A stretch of 64,000 bases of DNA from Pseudalkalibacillus salsuginis. Its GTDB lineage: Bacteria; Bacillota; Bacilli; Bacillales; Fictibacillaceae. Position 1 is the first letter of the stretch. The number at the start of each line of letters is the position of its first letter. The position numbers and the translations under genes were made by a program. The notes below the pieces were generated by a model that was given only the letters and a program-made list of their open reading frames with translations, did no database searches and was not told the origin of the DNA. Positions 9,813-19,502 of this stretch are shown piece by piece. The stretch lies in assembly GCF_021646685.1 (NCBI RefSeq), contig NZ_JAKJHW010000007.1:183549-247548 (forward strand). The letters run 5' to 3'.

Positions 9813-9938
9813 CCTTCTCCTCCTCCTTCCCCTATATTTCATACAAATGTATCACATTGTATGTTTTTTTGGAATACACACGAAAATTAAGACGTTAACT
9901 GATCTATTTTTGTCTTATATTTTAAACGAAAACATTGT

Positions 9939-9972
9939 AATCCATACAATTATACCCGTTTTTGTATGGATT
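9939..9972. promoter_or_regulatory. 11-bp inverted repeat, MocR operator candidate
   Basis: AATCCATACAA and TTGTATGGATT are perfect inverted copies 12 bp apart. A further ATACAAATGTAT-like palindrome lies nearby at about 9841. They fill the space between the MocR gene and azlC and may bind the MocR protein. Confidence 0.5.
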
Positions 9973-9988
9973 TTATGTGATATAGTCA

Positions 9989-10182
9989 AGAAAAGCGCAA
10001 ACGCCATGATCAACCACGAAGGTCACTGGAAGTCCGACGTGGAGGCTCGAACCAAACAAAGTTCGGTTCTGCGTGGGTAACACTTCGACCTAAATCAATG
10101 TGTCGACCGCCACAGGAGGTCTGAAGTGATCCAAGTGGTTGAGCGATGGAGCTGGATATCACTTCACCGCAACCAAAATTTT
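9989..10182. repeat. Long intergenic repeat (R1) copy 1
   Basis: About 190 bp starting AGAAAAGCGCAAACGCC and ending near GGAGCTGGATATCACTTC. It matches 49371-49565 over its whole length and 19271-19396 apart from an internal deletion. The ends are imperfect inverted repeats (GCGCAAACGCC facing GGCGTTGGAGC in the other copies). It lies between the MocR gene and azlC, so it separates azlC from its putative operator. No protein is encoded. Confidence 0.75.
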
Positions 10183-10224
10183 TTTCTTATCCTTTTAAAA
10201 AATTGCTCTAAGGGTGTGAATGAA

Positions 10225-10935
10225 TTGGAAAGACATCGGATTTGTGCAGCATTTTCAGCTGCTTTTCCTTATACAACTCCTATTCTAGCTGGTTTTGTTT
10301 TTTTAGGGATAGCGTATGGAATCTATATGAACTCTTTAGGTTTTAGTGCAATTTACCCTATTTTAATGAGTCTCACAATATTTGCAGGTTCCATGGAATT
10401 TGTGGCTGCAAATTTGTTGCTCGGCAGCTTCCAGCCTATGAATGCATTGCTCCTAACTTTAATGGTAAACGGGCGTCATTTGTTTTACGGGCTTTCCATG
10501 CTAGAAAAATATAAGAGATTAGGGAAGAAAAAACACTATTTGATTTTCGGACTATGTGATGAGTCTTATGCGATCAATAGTACAGTGAAAATTCCAGATC
10601 ATGTAGACAAGGGATGGTTTATGGTATTTGTTACATTGCTAAACCATTTTTATTGGGTACTTGGATCGGCCATTGGAGGGATTTTCGGTTCTTTCATTCA
10701 GTTCAATACCGAGGGGATTGAATTTGTGATGACCGCACTTTTTGTTGTGATTTTTGTTGATCAATGGATGAAAGAAAAAAAGCACGAAATTGCAATCATT
10801 GGATTAGGCGTTTCCATATTCAGTTTAATCATTTTTGGAGGGCAGAATTTTATCCTTCCTTCCATGGCAGGGATTTTAATTGTTTTGACTGTGCTTAAAA
10901 GACCGCTTGAGAAAAGAGGTGCCATTTCTGCATGA
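10225..10935 (+). CDS. azlC: AzlC-family branched-chain amino acid exporter, large subunit
   Basis: A membrane protein of 236 residues with about seven helices and AzlC features: [40 protein letters not shown] and CDESYAI. AzlC and AzlD together export branched-chain amino acids or analogues. A TTG start at 10225 is preferred because AAGGGTG lies eight bases upstream; GTG at 10216 is the alternative. The frame also runs back to 10126, but that part lies in repeat R1 and is unlikely to be translated. The stop overlaps azlD by four bases. Confidence 0.87.
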   Translation: MERHRICAAFSAAFPYTTPILAGFVFLGIAYGIYMNSLGFSAIYPILMSLTIFAGSMEFVAANLLLGSFQPMNALLLTLMVNGRHLFYGLSMLEKYKRLGKKKHYLIFGLCDESYAINSTVKIPDHVDKGWFMVFVTLLNHFYWVLGSAIGGIFGSFIQFNTEGIEFVMTALFVVIFVDQWMKEKKHEIAIIGLGVSIFSLIIFGGQNFILPSMAGILIVLTVLKRPLEKRGAISA

Positions 10936-11264
10936 CAATGACGATCACTCAACAGCTTATCACTATTATCATGATTGTTTTGGGAACAATGCTGACAAGG
11001 TTCCTTCCGTTTATCGTTTTCCCACCTAATAAAACAACTCCGAGGTATATCCAGTATCTTGGGGAAGTATTATCACTAGCAGCTTTAGCTCTTTTAGTAG
11101 TTTATTGTTTCAAAGATGTGGGTTTTCTTACCGGCAGCCATGGATTTCCTGAAATCATTTCTGTAGCTGTTGTCATTCTCCTTCATGTTTGGAAGGGACA
11201 AATGCTGTTGTCGATAGCTGGTGGGACTCTTTTTTATATGCTGCTCGTCCAAACCATTTTTTAA
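10932..11264 (+). CDS. azlD: AzlD-family exporter small subunit
   Basis: A 110-residue protein with three to four hydrophobic helices and an N-terminal [12 protein letters not shown] segment typical of AzlD. Its ATG overlaps the azlC stop (ATGA), indicating translational coupling. It is the obligatory partner of AzlC in the known systems. Confidence 0.88.
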   Translation: MTMTITQQLITIIMIVLGTMLTRFLPFIVFPPNKTTPRYIQYLGEVLSLAALALLVVYCFKDVGFLTGSHGFPEIISVAVVILLHVWKGQMLLSIAGGTLFYMLLVQTIF

Positions 11265-11475
11265 CGCCTTTATCTATTAAAAACTAATAAAGGACCAATG
11301 GGACTCATGTCAAAAGACTAACTTCGGAAACGGATCAAGAAGAACAACATGGAACCCACTGAGACATCCAATCTGCCCTGAAAGATCTTTTGGCTGAAAC
11401 GATCAAGAAATGTCAGAAGGTCAAGTTTGTACTGAACTAACGTGCCAGTTCTTTTAAGACCAATAAGCGATTGCA
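11265..11475. other. Intergenic stretch with a possible gene remnant
   Basis: One plus-strand frame around 11350-11445 reads DIQSALKDLLAETIKKC and continues to a stop, but with an in-frame stop before it and no start. It may be a decayed coding fragment. I cannot name a family. Confidence 0.25.
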
Positions 11476-11505
11476 AAAAACACTTCCCTGTGGGTAAGTG
11501 TTTTT
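11476..11505. terminator. Bidirectional terminator between azlD and the GNAT gene
   Basis: Perfect 10-bp arms AAAAACACTT and AAGTGTTTTT enclose a loop, giving A-rich and T-rich flanks on both strands. It can serve both convergent genes. Confidence 0.8.
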
Positions 11506-11555
11506 ACTTAAAACTTATGTGGAACAGGGCACCTGATAGAGGAGCCCTGGAATAA

Positions 11556-12107
11556 TTAGCATTGATATTCTTCTTTTAATAACCCCATCACGACGGTGTC
11601 ATAATATTTCCCTTCTATATAGGCATCATTCCGTAAGCGCCCTTCTACCACAAAACCGCATTTTTCATAGGAACGAATAGCTTGTACATTTCCGCTCCAT
11701 GTATCGAGCTGGATACGGTTAATATTCATTGTCTGAAACAAATAGTGTATCAGTGTCTTCATGGCATCCGTGCCAAAACCTTTACCCCAGTATTCTTTCA
11801 CTCCAATTCCAATCCCTACAGTGCAACGCCTTGAGACACTGCTCAGTTCACGATAACCAATTAAACCAATATGCTTAGGATTATCACCAAGGGTATAAAT
11901 AGAAAATTCCCCAACCTCACGTTTGTCAAGTTTTTTTATTGCTTTGTCATAATCGTCTTCGATTTTTTCCATAGGTACGTGACTGTGGCGAAAGAAACCA
12001 GCTCCAGCTTCCAACCTTGCTGTCTCTTCATCGTTCCGCCAATCGTAAGTTCTTTTAAAGTCTTCTAGCGAAACAGGCCGCAGTTCCACTTTTAATCCTG
12101 TGATCAT
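11556..12107 (-). CDS. GNAT acetyltransferase, RimJ/RimL type
   Basis: A 183-residue GNAT protein with the acetyl-CoA loop KEYWGKGFGTDAM and the downstream NINRIQLDTWSGNVQAIRSYEKCGF segment typical of RimJ/RimL-like acetyltransferases. These transfer acetyl groups to N-termini, antibiotics or small amines. The substrate cannot be read from sequence. The ATG has only a distant AAGGA site. Confidence 0.85.
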   Translation of the reverse strand: MITGLKVELRPVSLEDFKRTYDWRNDEETARLEAGAGFFRHSHVPMEKIEDDYDKAIKKLDKREVGEFSIYTLGDNPKHIGLIGYRELSSVSRRCTVGIGIGVKEYWGKGFGTDAMKTLIHYLFQTMNINRIQLDTWSGNVQAIRSYEKCGFVVEGRLRNDAYIEGKYYDTVVMGLLKEEYQC

Positions 12108-12645
12108 AGGTGTGATCCCATCCTTTTAATTGTTTTTTACAATACGAATAACAGCGACAGATAAAATTATTAATACCCATAAGCGTCACACCCTTCTAAT
12201 ATCTGATTTTAAGTTAATGGTATAACCCTTTATATATTCTTTAAAAGTTCCTAATTACCTTCATCGATTAAACTGTGTTTGATTCCTTTTAAAAAAGAGC
12301 TACATGGAGCCTGACAGGTCTATTTTTAGATCGGAATTCATAGCCTAAGTTCCAGGCGAATCACACAATATTCACAAGAAGTCCCGCATATGTATTCACA
12401 AGAAAAAGAGCAGGGTTTGACTAGATTTTATGCATCTAAGAGTATAGGAAAAAAGTTGGCGCAGGGAAATAGAGGAGGTCTAGTAGACTCCATTATTCTT
12501 CTGAAATTCAACATAGATATTTCCTAATACCATCCTTGAACCCACAACGATTTCACGCTGACAACTAAAGTCTTCAAAATTATCAGATCTAACTCCATCA
12601 TTTATTTGATGAGAAAAGGGCCTACCATTATACGGATAACCCCCT
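12108..12645. other. Gene-free stretch
   Basis: No convincing open frame, RNA or repeat was found. It contains AT-rich sequence and an ATTCACAAGAA motif occurring twice near 12370-12400. It probably carries the promoter of the GNAT gene and the 3' end of the small membrane-protein gene's neighbourhood. Confidence 0.4.
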
Positions 12646-12978
12646 TTAATTGAGTAAAGGTTTTTTGTCTCTTTTATTATTTTTAATAAACATTAACCAC
12701 CATACAAATATGAACAAGCTTCCAATCATCACATAAAAAGCCCAAACAGAACCTTGTTGCATACTAGTTATTAAATGTTCCAATTCGTTGTCCCCAACTT
12801 TTCTTCCCATATTATTTATAAGACCTATTAGCGGTGTAGATATAACAAATACAATAGCAACAACAGATAAACTTTTATTTCTTTTTTGGATAAGGCTATA
12901 CACCGTTGCTACTAAAGATATGAGTAAAAACAGATAATAACAAGCCCAAAACCAAGAAGGTAATGTCTCCCAAAACAT
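12646..12978 (-). CDS. Small membrane protein, three helices, unknown function
   Basis: A 110-residue protein with hydrophobic segments near residues 10-30, 37-55 and 78-97 and a basic C-terminus. The ATG follows GGAGGAGAATCTT. I do not recognise a family; it stands alone between gene-free stretches. Confidence 0.65.
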   Translation of the reverse strand: MFWETLPSWFWACYYLFLLISLVATVYSLIQKRNKSLSVVAIVFVISTPLIGLINNMGRKVGDNELEHLITSMQQGSVWAFYVMIGSLFIFVWWLMFIKNNKRDKKPLLN

Positions 12979-13196
12979 AAGATTCTCCTCCGATCTTACT
13001 CAGTTCTTAGTAAGGAGAAGACCAAAAATCACTTTAAGATCTTCAACACTAGCCCTCTGTACCCGGAATAACGAGTGCCCTCCAATAAGGATAATCCTCA
13101 CGCCTCAAAGCGCTTAAAACAGAACTTGTCGAGCGGCGCCTGAGTGTTGAATAGAATTCAGGTGGAAAATTAACTATTAATTCAATTGTCATCCAC

Positions 13197-13865
13197 TTAC
13201 TCTTTTACAACCCCTAGAACAAACCCATCATACCCTTTTAAACCAACAGTTTGAATGGCCGTCGAATCAATACGTGATTCTTCTGATAACAAATCAATAA
13301 ATTGACGAATCCCCTGTACATTTGAGTCTTCAGTATCATCTTCAATCACTTTTCCATTACGTACTACGTTATCTGCAATGATAACTGTTCCAGGTTTTGA
13401 AAGTACTAGTGCCCATTTAAAATAATTTGGGTTGTTTGGTTTATCTGCATCAATAAAGATGAGATCGAAGCTCGGGAATCCTTTCTTTTCCAGGGTTGGA
13501 AGAGTTTCAAGTGCTGGCCCTACAATGATGTCGATTTTATTCTCTAACCCTGCGTTTCTTACATTCTCATTAGCCACTTTTGCATGTTTTTTACTATATT
13601 CAAGTGTTATAAGATGTCCTTCCTCTGGTAATGCACGTGCGAGCCAAACGCTGCTATAGCCGCCAAGAGTCCCGATTTCCAGGATATTCTTTACTCCTTT
13701 AAGCTTGGCAAGTAAGTAAAGTAACTTTCCCTGATTGGGTGACACATCAATAGCAGGCAAGCCAGCTTCTGCATTTGCTTTCAGTATAGAATCCATAATC
13801 GGATCGGACTCTTGAAGTTTACTGCTAAAGTAAATATCTACATCATTCCATAAAGGACTATTCAT
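13197..13865 (-). CDS. SAM-dependent O-methyltransferase (Methyltransf_3 family)
   Basis: A 222-residue class I methyltransferase with SAM motif ILEIGTLGGYSSVWLA near residues 60-75, the metal-site stretch FIDADKPNN and a following IIADNVVRNG segment, as in bacterial catechol/caffeoyl-CoA-type O-methyltransferases. It transfers a methyl group from SAM to a hydroxyl in a divalent-metal-dependent way. The acceptor could be a small catechol or tRNA hydroxyuridine (TrmR-like). The start has GGGAGGG. It is monocistronic. Confidence 0.85.
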   Translation of the reverse strand: MNSPLWNDVDIYFSSKLQESDPIMDSILKANAEAGLPAIDVSPNQGKLLYLLAKLKGVKNILEIGTLGGYSSVWLARALPEEGHLITLEYSKKHAKVANENVRNAGLENKIDIIVGPALETLPTLEKKGFPSFDLIFIDADKPNNPNYFKWALVLSKPGTVIIADNVVRNGKVIEDDTEDSNVQGIRQFIDLLSEESRIDSTAIQTVGLKGYDGFVLGVVKE

Positions 13866-14026
13866 TATGGTCCCTCCCTTTTTATTTGTAGCACATATTT
13901 CCTTTTTCCAATTATTCTATTATTCTAGTTATTGATTTGAGTACCTTTTAACCTGGTCAAAAAAGAGGCTTATCCTATTCTGGATATGCCCCCTTATCTG
14001 AATATTACTTACTTAAATAAAAACCC

Positions 14027-14152
14027 CTAATGCAGGAAAGTAATTATCAAAGCAACGATGATAAATACATATAGCGTAATTTTCACCGCATCCTTTTTTA
14101 GTTCCTTTTTTTCTCGATCCAGTTTTTGAACCCTTTCTTTTTTATCACTCAT
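14027..14152 (-). CDS. 41-aa single-helix membrane protein, coupled to the gene upstream
   Basis: The protein has a charged N-terminal half (MSDKKERVQKLDREKKELK) and a hydrophobic C-terminal helix. Its ATG overlaps the stop of the 81-aa gene as TAATG, a translational-coupling arrangement. A broken relative is at 1330-1396, so this small gene has been duplicated in the genome. Function unknown. Confidence 0.65.
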   Translation of the reverse strand: MSDKKERVQKLDREKKELKKDAVKITLYVFIIVALIITFLH

Positions 14153-14397
14153 TAATGATTTCCTATTTTCTTTTCTGCCAAAGTCCAAATAAAGTAAATC
14201 AAAATTGATATCCCCACAACTATCAATAATCCATTCATTAATAAATCTACATCTATTTCATGAATCACTTGAACAGGTCCACCAGTTTCGTCTCTCCCAT
14301 GAATGTAGTATGTCAAACCATTATAACCAAGTGTATAATAGGAGATGATAACACCCAATATAATCCCGCCCAATAAGGAAATTAGGCCCTTTTTCAA
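14152..14397 (-). CDS. 81-aa membrane protein with two helices
   Basis: A TTG start follows GGGAGGCGGGAAT. The protein has an N-terminal helix rich in glycine (ISLLGGIILGVIISYY) and a second helix near residue 55. The middle part is soluble and probably faces outside. It forms a two-gene unit with the 41-aa gene downstream. No family recognised. Confidence 0.7.
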   Translation of the reverse strand: MKKGLISLLGGIILGVIISYYTLGYNGLTYYIHGRDETGGPVQVIHEIDVDLLMNGLLIVVGISILIYFIWTLAEKKIGNH

Positions 14398-14462
14398 ATT
14401 CCCGCCTCCCTTACAATTTCTTTTTATTTTTTTACAAAATGTTATGTATTTGGTCCTCGTCC

Positions 14463-14495
14463 TTATTCCAGAACCCTGACCGATTGCTGAATAAC
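14463..14495. repeat. Hairpin with TTATTC/GAATAA ends, copy 2
   Basis: It is similar in layout to 1236-1283. It lies upstream of the 81-aa gene. Apart from this hairpin and the terminator at 14642, nothing else was seen between 14398 and 14750. Confidence 0.35.
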
Positions 14496-14641
14496 GATCA
14501 CTATTTATTCATATCAATTTTAACATATTTTTCTAGCGTCTTTCTTATTCACATACACATTCACATCCCTAAATAATATTTCTTACCCTGTGAATTGGGA
14601 GGTGAATTTAGACCAGTTTTTCACTAAATCCTTATATAAGA

Positions 14642-14682
14642 AAAACGCAAGTGATTTCTTAATGTGAAAACACTTGCGTTTT
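14642..14682 (-). terminator. Terminator of selO
   Basis: Perfect 12-bp arms AAAACGCAAGTG and CACTTGCGTTTT lie about 70 bp past the selO stop. They could work in both directions. Confidence 0.75.
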
Positions 14683-14750
14683 ATGTGAATGATACTGTGT
14701 GTACTCCAAAACGGAACCCGTTTGCCGAACGAAGCAACCACTTTTTTATA

Positions 14751-16208
14751 TCATGTTCCACAATAGGTCACGTAAGGACGATCGGAATCTGGTGGAAGTG
14801 TGCAGTACTCTTCCTGATCAGGAGTGTGAGCGTAAGGGTTAGATAGCACATCCAACAACTTCTCCATCTCGGAGTAGTCGCCTCGTTCTACGGCTGCTTC
14901 AAGTGCCTCCTCCACCCGGTGGTTCCGAGGGATCACCGCAGGATTGTTGTCCTGCATCAATTGTTGGGATTCTTCCTTCGATTCCTGCTGCTTGCCGAGC
15001 CGGTCCTGCCAGCGTTTATGCCACTGTGTAAACTCCTCTGCTTTAAAAAGATTCGCATCTTCCAGCTTATCAAACGTGAAAGCCCGGAATGTATTGGTAA
15101 AGTCAGCCTCATGCTCCTTCATCAATTTATGAAGGTCTCCAATAAGGGTTTCGTCTTCTGGCTCTTCGTTAAAGATGCCGAGTTTTGCTCTCATTCCCGA
15201 CAGCCAAAAATCGCGATACAAGTCCCCAAACCTTGAAATCTCATTCTCAGCGAGTTCAATCGCTTTCTCTTGATTGTCATGGATCAGAGGTATGAGGGTT
15301 TCTGCAAAACGTGCAAGGTTCCATGCGGTAATCGGTGGCTGGTTCGCGTACATGTAACGACCCCGAACATCAATCGAACTGAACACAGTTTCAGGATCAT
15401 AGGTATCCATGAAGGCACAAGGGCCATAATCGATGGTTTCACCACTGATCGTCACATTGTCGGTATTCATAACACCATGAATGAAACCGATTTGCTGCCA
15501 TTTTGCCACCAATGAAGCCTGTCTCTTGATCACTTCCTGGAGCAATGAAAGATAGCGGTTTTCGTCTTTTTTAATCTCAGAATAGTGGCGTTCAATTGCA
15601 TAGTCAGCAAGTGCTCGTAATTCTTCTTCCGTTCCCCAATTGGCGATAAATTCAAAGGTACCGACGCGCAAATGGCTGGCTGCCACACGGGTCAGGATCG
15701 CACCAGGAAGTTCGGTTTCTCGAATGACAGGCTCGCCGGTTGTCACTACTGCCAGACTTCGTGTAGTAGGAATACCAAGTGCATGCATCGCTTCACTGAT
15801 GATATGTTCGCGCAGCATCGGTCCAAGAGCCGCTCGACCATCTCCACCACGAGAATATGGGGTTCGCCCTGAACCTTTCAGCTGGATGTCAAAGCGTTCA
15901 CCATCAGGGGTGATCTGTTCACCAACCAGCATCGCCCGACCGTCCCCTAACATTGTAAAATGCCCGAATTGATGCCCTGCATAGGCCTGAGCAATGGGCT
16001 GTGAACCTTCGGGAGTATTGTTACCTGCAAAGACTGATACTCCTTCTTCTGATTGGAGAACCTCTGGATCCAATCCTAATGATTTTGCAAGGGACTCATT
16101 TAAAATGACCAATTCCGGCGACTGTACAGGGGATAGATCAATTGTAGAAAAAAGCTTATTCGGCAGACGTGCATAACTATTGTCAAAGTTCCATCCAGTT
16201 TGCGTCAT
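14751..16208 (-). CDS. selO: Protein adenylyltransferase SelO (YdiU/UPF0061)
   Basis: A 485-residue SelO-family pseudokinase that transfers AMP from ATP to hydroxyl residues of proteins, known to affect redox homeostasis. Family landmarks are visible: [33 protein letters not shown], the [19 protein letters not shown] active-site stretch, and a C-terminal YCGT where eukaryotic relatives carry selenocysteine. Length is normal for bacterial SelO. It stands alone. Confidence 0.93.
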   Translation of the reverse strand: MTQTGWNFDNSYARLPNKLFSTIDLSPVQSPELVILNESLAKSLGLDPEVLQSEEGVSVFAGNNTPEGSQPIAQAYAGHQFGHFTMLGDGRAMLVGEQITPDGERFDIQLKGSGRTPYSRGGDGRAALGPMLREHIISEAMHALGIPTTRSLAVVTTGEPVIRETELPGAILTRVAASHLRVGTFEFIANWGTEEELRALADYAIERHYSEIKKDENRYLSLLQEVIKRQASLVAKWQQIGFIHGVMNTDNVTISGETIDYGPCAFMDTYDPETVFSSIDVRGRYMYANQPPITAWNLARFAETLIPLIHDNQEKAIELAENEISRFGDLYRDFWLSGMRAKLGIFNEEPEDETLIGDLHKLMKEHEADFTNTFRAFTFDKLEDANLFKAEEFTQWHKRWQDRLGKQQESKEESQQLMQDNNPAVIPRNHRVEEALEAAVERGDYSEMEKLLDVLSNPYAHTPDQEEYCTLPPDSDRPYVTYCGT

Positions 16209-16322
16209 TTTATCTCTCCTTCTTTTTTGCCTTATGTATCGTGATCCTTTTATGAAAAATCGTCTTTAGTGTTACCTTTACCGTTTTCATTTACTCTAAC
16301 ACATTCGAATTCATCAAATACT

Positions 16323-16357
16323 AAAAACTGAGTCAAATTGGCTTCAACTCAGTTTTT
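16323..16357 (-). terminator. Terminator of the ABC-2 exporter operon
   Basis: Arms AAAAACTGAGT and ACTCAGTTTTT are perfect inverted copies just past the permease stop, with a T tract on the minus strand. Confidence 0.85.
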
Positions 16358-16363
16358 TCAAAT

Positions 16364-17455
16364 CTATTCCCACTTGAAGACATAGCTTGCGAGTGCAAAT
16401 CCTCCGATAAGCCAGGCACCTAGAATCAGCGTTTCTGTACCTAACTGCAGGATTGATGTGCCGAGATTCATCGTTTCTCGTAATGCAGAGCTTAGATGTG
16501 CAATCGGAAGAATCTTGACGATCGGTTGGATCCAGTCTGGCATGTTGCTGATTGGGAAGAATACGCCCCCTAAGAACAACATTGGAAAAGAAGCAAACCC
16601 TGCAATCGGACCAGCACTTTCCGGGTTTTTTGCAATACCAGCAATAATGAATCCAATGGCCATAAAGGCAAGTGTTCCTAGAGCGATGAAAAAGATCAAC
16701 GTAAGCCAAGAGCCGACCACATTGATGTTAAAGATGAGGTCCGCAATCAATACGACTAGCAATGCTTGAGTTCCATTAAGGAGTAAGCGCGCTGTAATCT
16801 GGGCAGCAATAAAGGTGGACGCTTTCAATCTGGTTCCTTGCATCCGACGTAAAATGCCTCGTTCACGCCAGGCTGAAATTTGACCTGCAACTCCATTCAT
16901 GTTGTTGTTCATAATCATCATCGCAACGATCCCTGGTACGAGAAAATCAATATATCGGATATTAAGTGCCTCAATCCCGACCTTTTTGATGGTCACCAAA
17001 GGCTGATAATCAACGAGCTTTTTACTATATTGGTCAATAATTCCGTTCACAACCGTCAGTCCAAGCTCTGAGGCGGAAAGGTTCTTCTCATTGTAATAGA
17101 CCGGAAGTGAGAAGGCTTGATTCTTATCCTTCAAACTTGCTTCATATCCTTTCGGGATTTCAATCAGAAGCTGGACATCCCCATTTTCAACAGCTTCTTT
17201 TCCGTTTTCAGTTTTTTTATAGGAAATGGTCTCGATGCCTTCGTTGTTGTCAAACAAGTTTTTTAAGGTCTTGGATCCATCTGTTTGATCCAAATCAACG
17301 ATTCCTGCCGTCAGGGAAAGTGCATTTCCACCACCGACAAATGATCCAAGGGCTAACATCAAAATGACCGGAAAGAGTAACGTGAAGAACAATACTTGCT
17401 TATTGCGAGCAAAAATACGTAGTTGCGCCAATGTTAACTGCCAATATGCTCTCAT
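16364..17455 (-). CDS. ABC-2 type exporter permease
   Basis: A 363-residue permease with an N-terminal helix, a large extracellular domain (residues about 45-170) and five C-terminal helices, the layout of YhfE/YbhR-type ABC-2 permeases. The segments ERGILRRMQGT and PMLFLGGVFFP are typical. Its start overlaps the ATPase gene by four bases. The exported substrate is unknown; drugs or lipids are usual. Confidence 0.88.
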   Translation of the reverse strand: MRAYWQLTLAQLRIFARNKQVLFFTLLFPVILMLALGSFVGGGNALSLTAGIVDLDQTDGSKTLKNLFDNNEGIETISYKKTENGKEAVENGDVQLLIEIPKGYEASLKDKNQAFSLPVYYNEKNLSASELGLTVVNGIIDQYSKKLVDYQPLVTIKKVGIEALNIRYIDFLVPGIVAMMIMNNNMNGVAGQISAWRERGILRRMQGTRLKASTFIAAQITARLLLNGTQALLVVLIADLIFNINVVGSWLTLIFFIALGTLAFMAIGFIIAGIAKNPESAGPIAGFASFPMLFLGGVFFPISNMPDWIQPIVKILPIAHLSSALRETMNLGTSILQLGTETLILGAWLIGGFALASYVFKWE

Positions 17456-18378
17456 GATTCTCTAAGACTCCTTCCTGTCATATGTATGAAGACATCCTCT
17501 AATGTCGCGGTACGGGTCTGTAAATCCTCAATGTTCAGATTATGTTCTGCCGAGATTTGGATCAGGGAGATTAACGCGAGCTGAAGGTCGTCCGTATAGA
17601 GCTGTACGAAGGTATCTTTGATGGACACTTCTTCGACGCCATCCATCTCCATGAACCACGCTTGTTCAGGCGGATTGGTCAGACGGAATTCAACGGTGCT
17701 TGTCGACTGCAATTTTTTCACGAGATTGGTCGGCGTGTCGAGCGCGATCAGTTCTCCTTGATCCATAATCCCGATTCTGTCACAGAGCACATGGGCTTCA
17801 TCCATATAATGCGTGGAGAGGATGACCGTTTTCCCCCGTTCCTTCAAACGTAGGACAATGTCCCATAACGTCCTTCTTGCCTGTGGATCGAGTCCAGTTG
17901 TAGGTTCATCGAGGAACACGATGTTTGGATCATGGATCAGTGCTAAAGCAATCGCTAACCGTTGCTTTTGTCCACCAGAAAGGCTTTTGATCCTGTCGGT
18001 CCGTTTTTCCGCTAAAAGCATATCGCTGATCAATTGTGGGATGTCGATATGACTGGGGTAAAAACTCGCATATAAGTGTAAAATCTCTTCGACCTTCAAC
18101 AATTCAAATAAGGATGTGGACTGGAGCTGTACTCCGATGATCCCTTTGACTTGATTCACTTGTTTTCGTACATCAAAGCCTGCCAGTGTTGCAGTACCTT
18201 CATCAGGCTTGCGGAGACCGACCAGCATTTCAATGGTTGTTGTCTTTCCAGCACCATTAGGTCCAAGCAGGCCGAATATTTCTCCTTTATTCACCTTAAA
18301 CGTCACTTCGTTCACCGCGACGAGAGAGCCATAACGCTTCACAAGGCCTTTCACATCTACCATCGTTTCATTCTGCAT
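17452..18378 (-). CDS. ABC-2 type exporter ATP-binding protein
   Basis: The 308-residue protein has Walker A GPNGAGKTT, signature LSGGQKQRLAIALAL, Walker B FLDEPTTGLDP and an H-loop STHYMDEA. The C-terminal 80 residues resemble the DUF4162 extension of drug and natamycin-type exporters. It powers the permease encoded by the overlapping downstream gene. The ATG has AAGGGGGG. Confidence 0.92.
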   Translation of the reverse strand: MQNETMVDVKGLVKRYGSLVAVNEVTFKVNKGEIFGLLGPNGAGKTTTIEMLVGLRKPDEGTATLAGFDVRKQVNQVKGIIGVQLQSTSLFELLKVEEILHLYASFYPSHIDIPQLISDMLLAEKRTDRIKSLSGGQKQRLAIALALIHDPNIVFLDEPTTGLDPQARRTLWDIVLRLKERGKTVILSTHYMDEAHVLCDRIGIMDQGELIALDTPTNLVKKLQSTSTVEFRLTNPPEQAWFMEMDGVEEVSIKDTFVQLYTDDLQLALISLIQISAEHNLNIEDLQTRTATLEDVFIHMTGRSLRES

Positions 18379-18430
18379 GACGAACCCCCCTTACACCTGC
18401 ATGGATTTCATTTTTATGTCGAAAAAAGAA

Positions 18431-18449
18431 ACAGCCCTTCATGAGCTGT
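18431..18449 (-). terminator. Terminator after the DUF6526 gene
   Basis: A short ACAGC/GCTGT stem is followed on the minus strand by TTTCTTTTTT. It separates this gene from the ABC operon. Confidence 0.5.
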
Positions 18450-18465
18450 CAGGATTATATTTCCA

Positions 18466-18894
18466 TTATACGCGATGTAGGTCGGGGCGCCAATTCTTGA
18501 CTGCCTTTTTTATTTCATCTGGTGAAAGGTTTTCTGACCGTGCTTTTTCAACTAGATCCGGGTATTCTTCATCACTAGCAAATCGAAGCGCAATCACTTG
18601 ATTATGCGAAATCTTGGTGTCTAATAGATTCCCAGTCAACCGGTAATAGCGGAAGTTTTCCTCGTCACGAATGATTCGATCCTGAAGCTTAAGTGCATAC
18701 AATCTTAGCTTCATTGCCATCAAGATGATCGTGAGGACCGCCGATACGTTGATTAGGCTAAGCAGCATCTTACCCCCGATACTTTGGAAAAGGAAAATAA
18801 GCGCTAAAATAAGGGTTACGAGTGCGAGAAGGGCGATACCTTTATGGAACAAGGGATCAATCCTTCTATGATTTTGATAGTTTTGCTCTTCCAA
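18466..18894 (-). CDS. DUF6526-like two-helix membrane protein
   Basis: A 142-residue protein beginning MEEQNYQNHRR, with two hydrophobic helices near residues 20-40 and 45-62 and a soluble C-terminal half. The N-terminal NYQNHRRIDPLFH pattern resembles DUF6526 proteins. The TTG start has GGAGG nine bases upstream. Function unknown. Confidence 0.7.
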   Translation of the reverse strand: MEEQNYQNHRRIDPLFHKGIALLALVTLILALIFLFQSIGGKMLLSLINVSAVLTIILMAMKLRLYALKLQDRIIRDEENFRYYRLTGNLLDTKISHNQVIALRFASDEEYPDLVEKARSENLSPDEIKKAVKNWRPDLHRV

Positions 18895-19055
18895 TAATGA
18901 TGACCTCCATCTTTTTTCTATTAACTATGCTTGTAACCTACCTAAAAAGTATATCGATAACCTGGTTCAATTAGAACAGAAAAGTTAAAACTCGTGTGAG
19001 CTGCACTTCCGTATTCGACCTGCAATGGCTATTGATTATTCTCCTTGGTTTGTGA

Positions 19056-19171
19056 GTTGTTAGGATAAATATAAAGTTGTTGAGATAATCTCCGAGTTGT
19101 CGGGATAATTTGGGAGTTGTCGGGATAATTTCAAAGTTGTAAGGTTTTCCCCTTTAGTTGTCGGGATAACG
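19056..19171. repeat. Array of six GTTGT-GATAA units, 20-bp period
   Basis: GTTGT begins at 19056, 19076, 19096, 19116, 19136 and 19157, so the period is 20, 20, 20, 20, 21 bp. The best units read GTTGTCGGGATAATTT. It is related to the 21-bp array at 56077-56151. It lies in a 600-bp gene-free stretch. Confidence 0.85.
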
Positions 19172-19270
19172 CTTTGCACCATAGGTCTTTATCCCGTTCA
19201 ACATGTATTTTAGAAGCTTTGATTCTATTTTCTTAGTCTATTCAGTCATTTTTACCTTTGTAAAGCACAA

Positions 19271-19396
19271 AGAAAAGCGCAAACGCCCTGATCAGCAATG
19301 AAGGTCAGTGGAAGCCCGACGAGGAGACTGTCGCCGCCGCGATCCAAGTGGTTGGGCGTTGGAGCTGGACATCACTTCACCGCGACCAAAATTTTT
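19271..19396. repeat. Long intergenic repeat (R1) copy 2, internally deleted
   Basis: It begins AGAAAAGCGCAAACGCCC and ends GGGCGTTGGAGCTGGACATC before an AAAATTTTT tail. It matches the other two copies at both ends but lacks about 60 bp in the middle. Confidence 0.75.
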
Positions 19397-19413
19397 ATGC
19401 TTTCTTATCCTTT

Positions 19414-19461
19414 AAAAAACGTTGGAAGGTACCTGGGCTTCTGCCCCTTCCAACGTTTTTT
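19414..19461. terminator. Strong terminator of the DHFR-like gene
   Basis: Perfect 16-bp arms AAAAAACGTTGGAAGG and CCTTCCAACGTTTTTT lie 42 bp past the stop of the minus-strand gene. They are functional-looking in both directions. Confidence 0.9.
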
Positions 19462-19502
19462 GGATTTGGTTTGACTATAACGACTCTGGATTCGTTTTTA
19501 AA

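Noticed and set aside
10126..10224. N-terminal extension of AzlC
   Set aside because: The extra residues are encoded by repeat R1 and lack a start site; AzlC homology begins after 10225.
12290..12645. RNA gene in the 12-kb gap
   Set aside because: No stable hairpin or terminator was found and the sequence shows no conserved RNA motif.
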